From Bacillota bacterium (lineage in GTDB: Bacteria > Bacillota > Sulfobacillia > JAJZIM01 > JAJZBP01): a stretch of 6,437 nt of DNA. The notes below the pieces were generated by a model. The model saw nothing but the letters and a program-made list of their open reading frames with translations. It did no database searches and was not told where the DNA came from. The translations under genes and the position numbers were made by a program. Every line of letters begins with the position of its first letter. Positions within the stretch are counted from its first letter, which is position 1. Of the stretch, positions 5,426-6,437 are shown piece after piece. Location of the stretch: the NCBI GenBank assembly GCA_021798855.1, contig JAJZBP010000121.1, positions 1 through 6,437 on the forward strand. Reading direction: 5' to 3'.

Positions 5426-6193
5426 TCATTCCCTCCATTCCTCAGACAATGTATTGTGGTTAGCGTTATATTTAATTGTCTGCACTCGCCAAGTAGCTTT
5501 CTGTTGCAAACGATTAAACGATAAACGCGCCCGAAAAGCCTCTCCTCGCGTTGGTGCATTACGGCCAGCAATCCAAATAGTATCGAACTGATCTGGATTA
5601 TAGCGATCTTGTAACCTACCATTTGGAATTGCCGCCAAGGTAACCTGAGAAAGATAGTAGGGCGGAACATCACGGCTCGAACCTGATTCGTTTGATCTAT
5701 AACAGTAGTGCGCCAGCAAAGTTGTAGTTAAATACGAATGATCACCGAATTTTTCGACTGGCTTAATAATTCCTGGAACATCTGTATTGTCTCCACCACG
5801 CACCTGACGGACTGACATCGAAAGTTGCGACATTTGTAAAGCAGCACTACTAGTAGATTTTTCCGCCTTACTATCCACATATAAAGCTTGTCTTTGTGAT
5901 AGTTCTGGCAAAACCACATAACGCGCTTTTCGGTAATCAACATTGCCCAAAATACGTTGTTCGATACGGTAGCCGCCAAAACGGTCAAGAATCTCGCGTG
6001 TCAAATCTTCAGCAATATCCTTAGGATCATCCGTACTTTGGCGAAAATATTCCCAAGCGTCAAACCCGAATTCTATAAATGCAGTATAAAGTGCCCGCAG
6101 AGATAGTTTTTCAATACGTTCAATTTCATTTAAGTCAAGATTCATAGAAAAATAGACCATCTCCGCTATGTTTAATTGTGTAATCCTGCCCAT
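5426..6193 (-). CDS. Type II restriction endonuclease, SfiI family
   Basis: A 255-residue protein that I recognise as SfiI-like from remembered family sequence. Shared landmarks are the N-terminal LDLNEIERIEKLSLRAL, NVDYRKARYV followed by LYVDSKAEK, RLQDRYNPD (193-201), APTRGEA (213-219) and a closing WRVQTIKYNA. The PD-(D/E)xK catalytic set would be D86 (NVDYR) and D107-x-K109 (VDSK). SfiI is a tetramer that cuts two copies of GGCCNNNNNGGCC together; whether this homologue shares the site is unknown. The first ATG (6193) lacks a well-placed RBS. ATG 6160 and ATG 6145 (MNLDLNE) are alternatives that align better with the N-terminus as I remember it. It lies upstream of the methyltransferase with an ATGA-type junction. 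Nuclease-first order implies that some control is needed for safe establishment. Confidence 0.82.
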   Translation of the reverse strand: MGRITQLNIAEMVYFSMNLDLNEIERIEKLSLRALYTAFIEFGFDAWEYFRQSTDDPKDIAEDLTREILDRFGGYRIEQRILGNVDYRKARYVVLPELSQRQALYVDSKAEKSTSSAALQMSQLSMSVRQVRGGDNTDVPGIIKPVEKFGDHSYLTTTLLAHYCYRSNESGSSRDVPPYYLSQVTLAAIPNGRLQDRYNPDQFDTIWIAGRNAPTRGEAFRARLSFNRLQQKATWRVQTIKYNANHNTLSEEWRE

Positions 6194-6201
6194 CGACGCT
6201 C

Positions 6202-6217
6202 GGAGGCAAATTCCTCC
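6202..6217 (-). promoter_or_regulatory. Hairpin sequestering a Shine-Dalgarno sequence before the endonuclease gene
   Basis: On the minus strand AAAGGAGG (6220-6213) is a near-perfect ribosome binding site. Its GGAGG (6217-6213) can pair with CCTCC (6206-6202) around a 6-base loop. The first ATG of the nuclease lies 19 bases beyond the SD, too far for normal use. It may throttle nuclease translation or serve a short leader frame from TTG 6209. Confidence 0.35.
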
Positions 6218-6263
6218 TTTGATAATTTCGCCGCTTGGATTGCAAATCCTGCTAGATTGGAGC

Positions 6264-6295
6264 GGTTTTAGCGGATTTTCCCTTGGTTTTAGTGG
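6264..6295. promoter_or_regulatory. Paired direct repeats, candidate operator
   Basis: GGTTTTAGCGG (6264-6274) and GGTTTTAGTGG (6285-6295) differ by one base and start 21 bp apart, two helical turns. Their place 70-100 bp upstream of the nuclease start suits binding by a regulator on one face of the DNA. No separate controller gene is visible; the methyltransferase carries an HTH segment. Confidence 0.4.
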
Positions 6296-6380
6296 GTTCT
6301 TTGTAAGTATTCAGTAAACCCGTAGGTCCAGATGCAGCCTGGATAGTCCAAGTCCGGCCACGGGTGACACAATACTTGAA

Positions 6381-6387
6381 AAGGAGG
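6381..6387 (+). promoter_or_regulatory. Strong ribosome binding site near the right edge
   Basis: AAGGAGG at 6381-6387 lies 5 bases before TTG at 6393, the only good start at the right distance. It supports a plus-strand gene leaving the window, divergent from the R-M operon. Confidence 0.4.
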
Positions 6388-6392
6388 GAGCC

Positions 6393-6437
6393 TTGCCCCA
6401 AATAAGGGCCGACGGTCCTCGGGGCGTAAACGCCCCT
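6393..6437 (+). CDS. Possible 5' end of a gene running off the right edge
   Basis: From TTG at 6393 the frame is open to the end of the window, 15 codons reading MPQIRADGPRGVNAP. The supporting evidence is the strong AAGGAGG placed 5 bases upstream and the return to GC-rich sequence. The fragment is too short to recognise, and it does not resemble the missing C-terminal half of the interrupted PIN toxin. A hairpin lies within it (6421-6436), so it could also be non-coding. Confidence 0.3.
   Translation, partial: MPQIRADGPRGVNAP
6421..6436. repeat. Perfect inverted repeat at the window end
   Basis: GGGGCG (6421-6426) and CGCCCC (6431-6436) pair exactly around the tetraloop TAAA. The window ends one base later, so a following T-run (terminator) or a repeat-family context cannot be seen. 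Confidence 0.45.

Larger units (their letters stand above)
6194..6392. other. Intergenic control region upstream of the R-M operon
   Basis: This 199-bp stretch holds no gene I can support. It contains a Shine-Dalgarno-bearing hairpin (6202-6217), a pair of near-identical direct repeats (6264-6295) and a 7-bp inverted repeat AAGTATT (6305-6311) / AATACTT (6371-6377). TTGCAA at 6240-6245, read on the minus strand, is a possible -35 element for the nuclease gene, but no convincing -10 box follows at the right distance. Composition shifts from AT-rich back to GC-rich after about 6310. Confidence 0.5.

Noticed and set aside
5395..5988. Short minus-strand frames of 86-92 residues within the endonuclease gene
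   Set aside because: Out-of-frame shadows; the 255-residue SfiI-like frame explains the sequence.
1..6437. CRISPR array, tRNA or rRNA genes, insertion sequence
   Set aside because: No regularly spaced repeats, cloverleaf-like segments or transposase frames were seen on either strand.

Overview
The window is a high-GC bacterial chromosome segment (GC-rich codon usage in gltX, the oxidoreductase and the toxin-antitoxin genes) carrying one clearly AT-richer block on its right side. The lineage cannot be named from the sequence. The only housekeeping gene is gltX, and its bacterial-type glutamyl-tRNA synthetase does not decide the phylum.

Layout, left to right. Positions 1-180 are a leader with a palindrome, a perfect 12-bp tandem duplication and a TATAAT box ahead of gltX. 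gltX (181-1674, +) is followed 21 bp later by an intact MNT nucleotidyltransferase / HEPN pair (1696-2558, +), the MntA-HepT (type VII) toxin-antitoxin architecture. A convergent medium-chain quinone-oxidoreductase-like gene (2564-3544, -) ends 5 bp from the HEPN stop. Upstream of it on the minus strand is a decayed VapBC-type module: an AbrB/MazE-fold antitoxin with a 5' frameshift and an internal TGA, and a PIN toxin cut to about 22 recognisable residues. Divergent from it on the plus strand is a second module: an apparently intact ribbon-helix-helix antitoxin (3947-4192) and a PIN toxin (from 4185) whose recognisable sequence stops near 4370.

Where that PIN gene breaks off, the AT-rich block begins. 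It holds a two-gene restriction-modification operon on the minus strand. The upstream gene (5426-6193) is recognisably of the SfiI restriction endonuclease family. The downstream gene (4461-5423) is a beta-type SPPY methyltransferase, probably N4-cytosine, with an embedded helix-turn-helix segment. The region upstream of the operon has two 21-bp-spaced direct repeats and a hairpin covering a Shine-Dalgarno sequence, both possible control elements. At the extreme right a strong ribosome binding site precedes a reading frame that leaves the window.

Taken together this is a small defence and addiction cluster: three toxin-antitoxin modules (one intact, one missing its toxin's C-terminal half, one fully decayed) next to a rare-cutter type R-M system that appears to have landed in, or replaced, the second PIN gene. 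The most rewarding items are the SfiI-like R-M pair with its candidate control region, the two PIN/antitoxin remnants that ordinary ORF calling misses or mis-extends, and the MNT protein that seems to lack its third catalytic aspartate.
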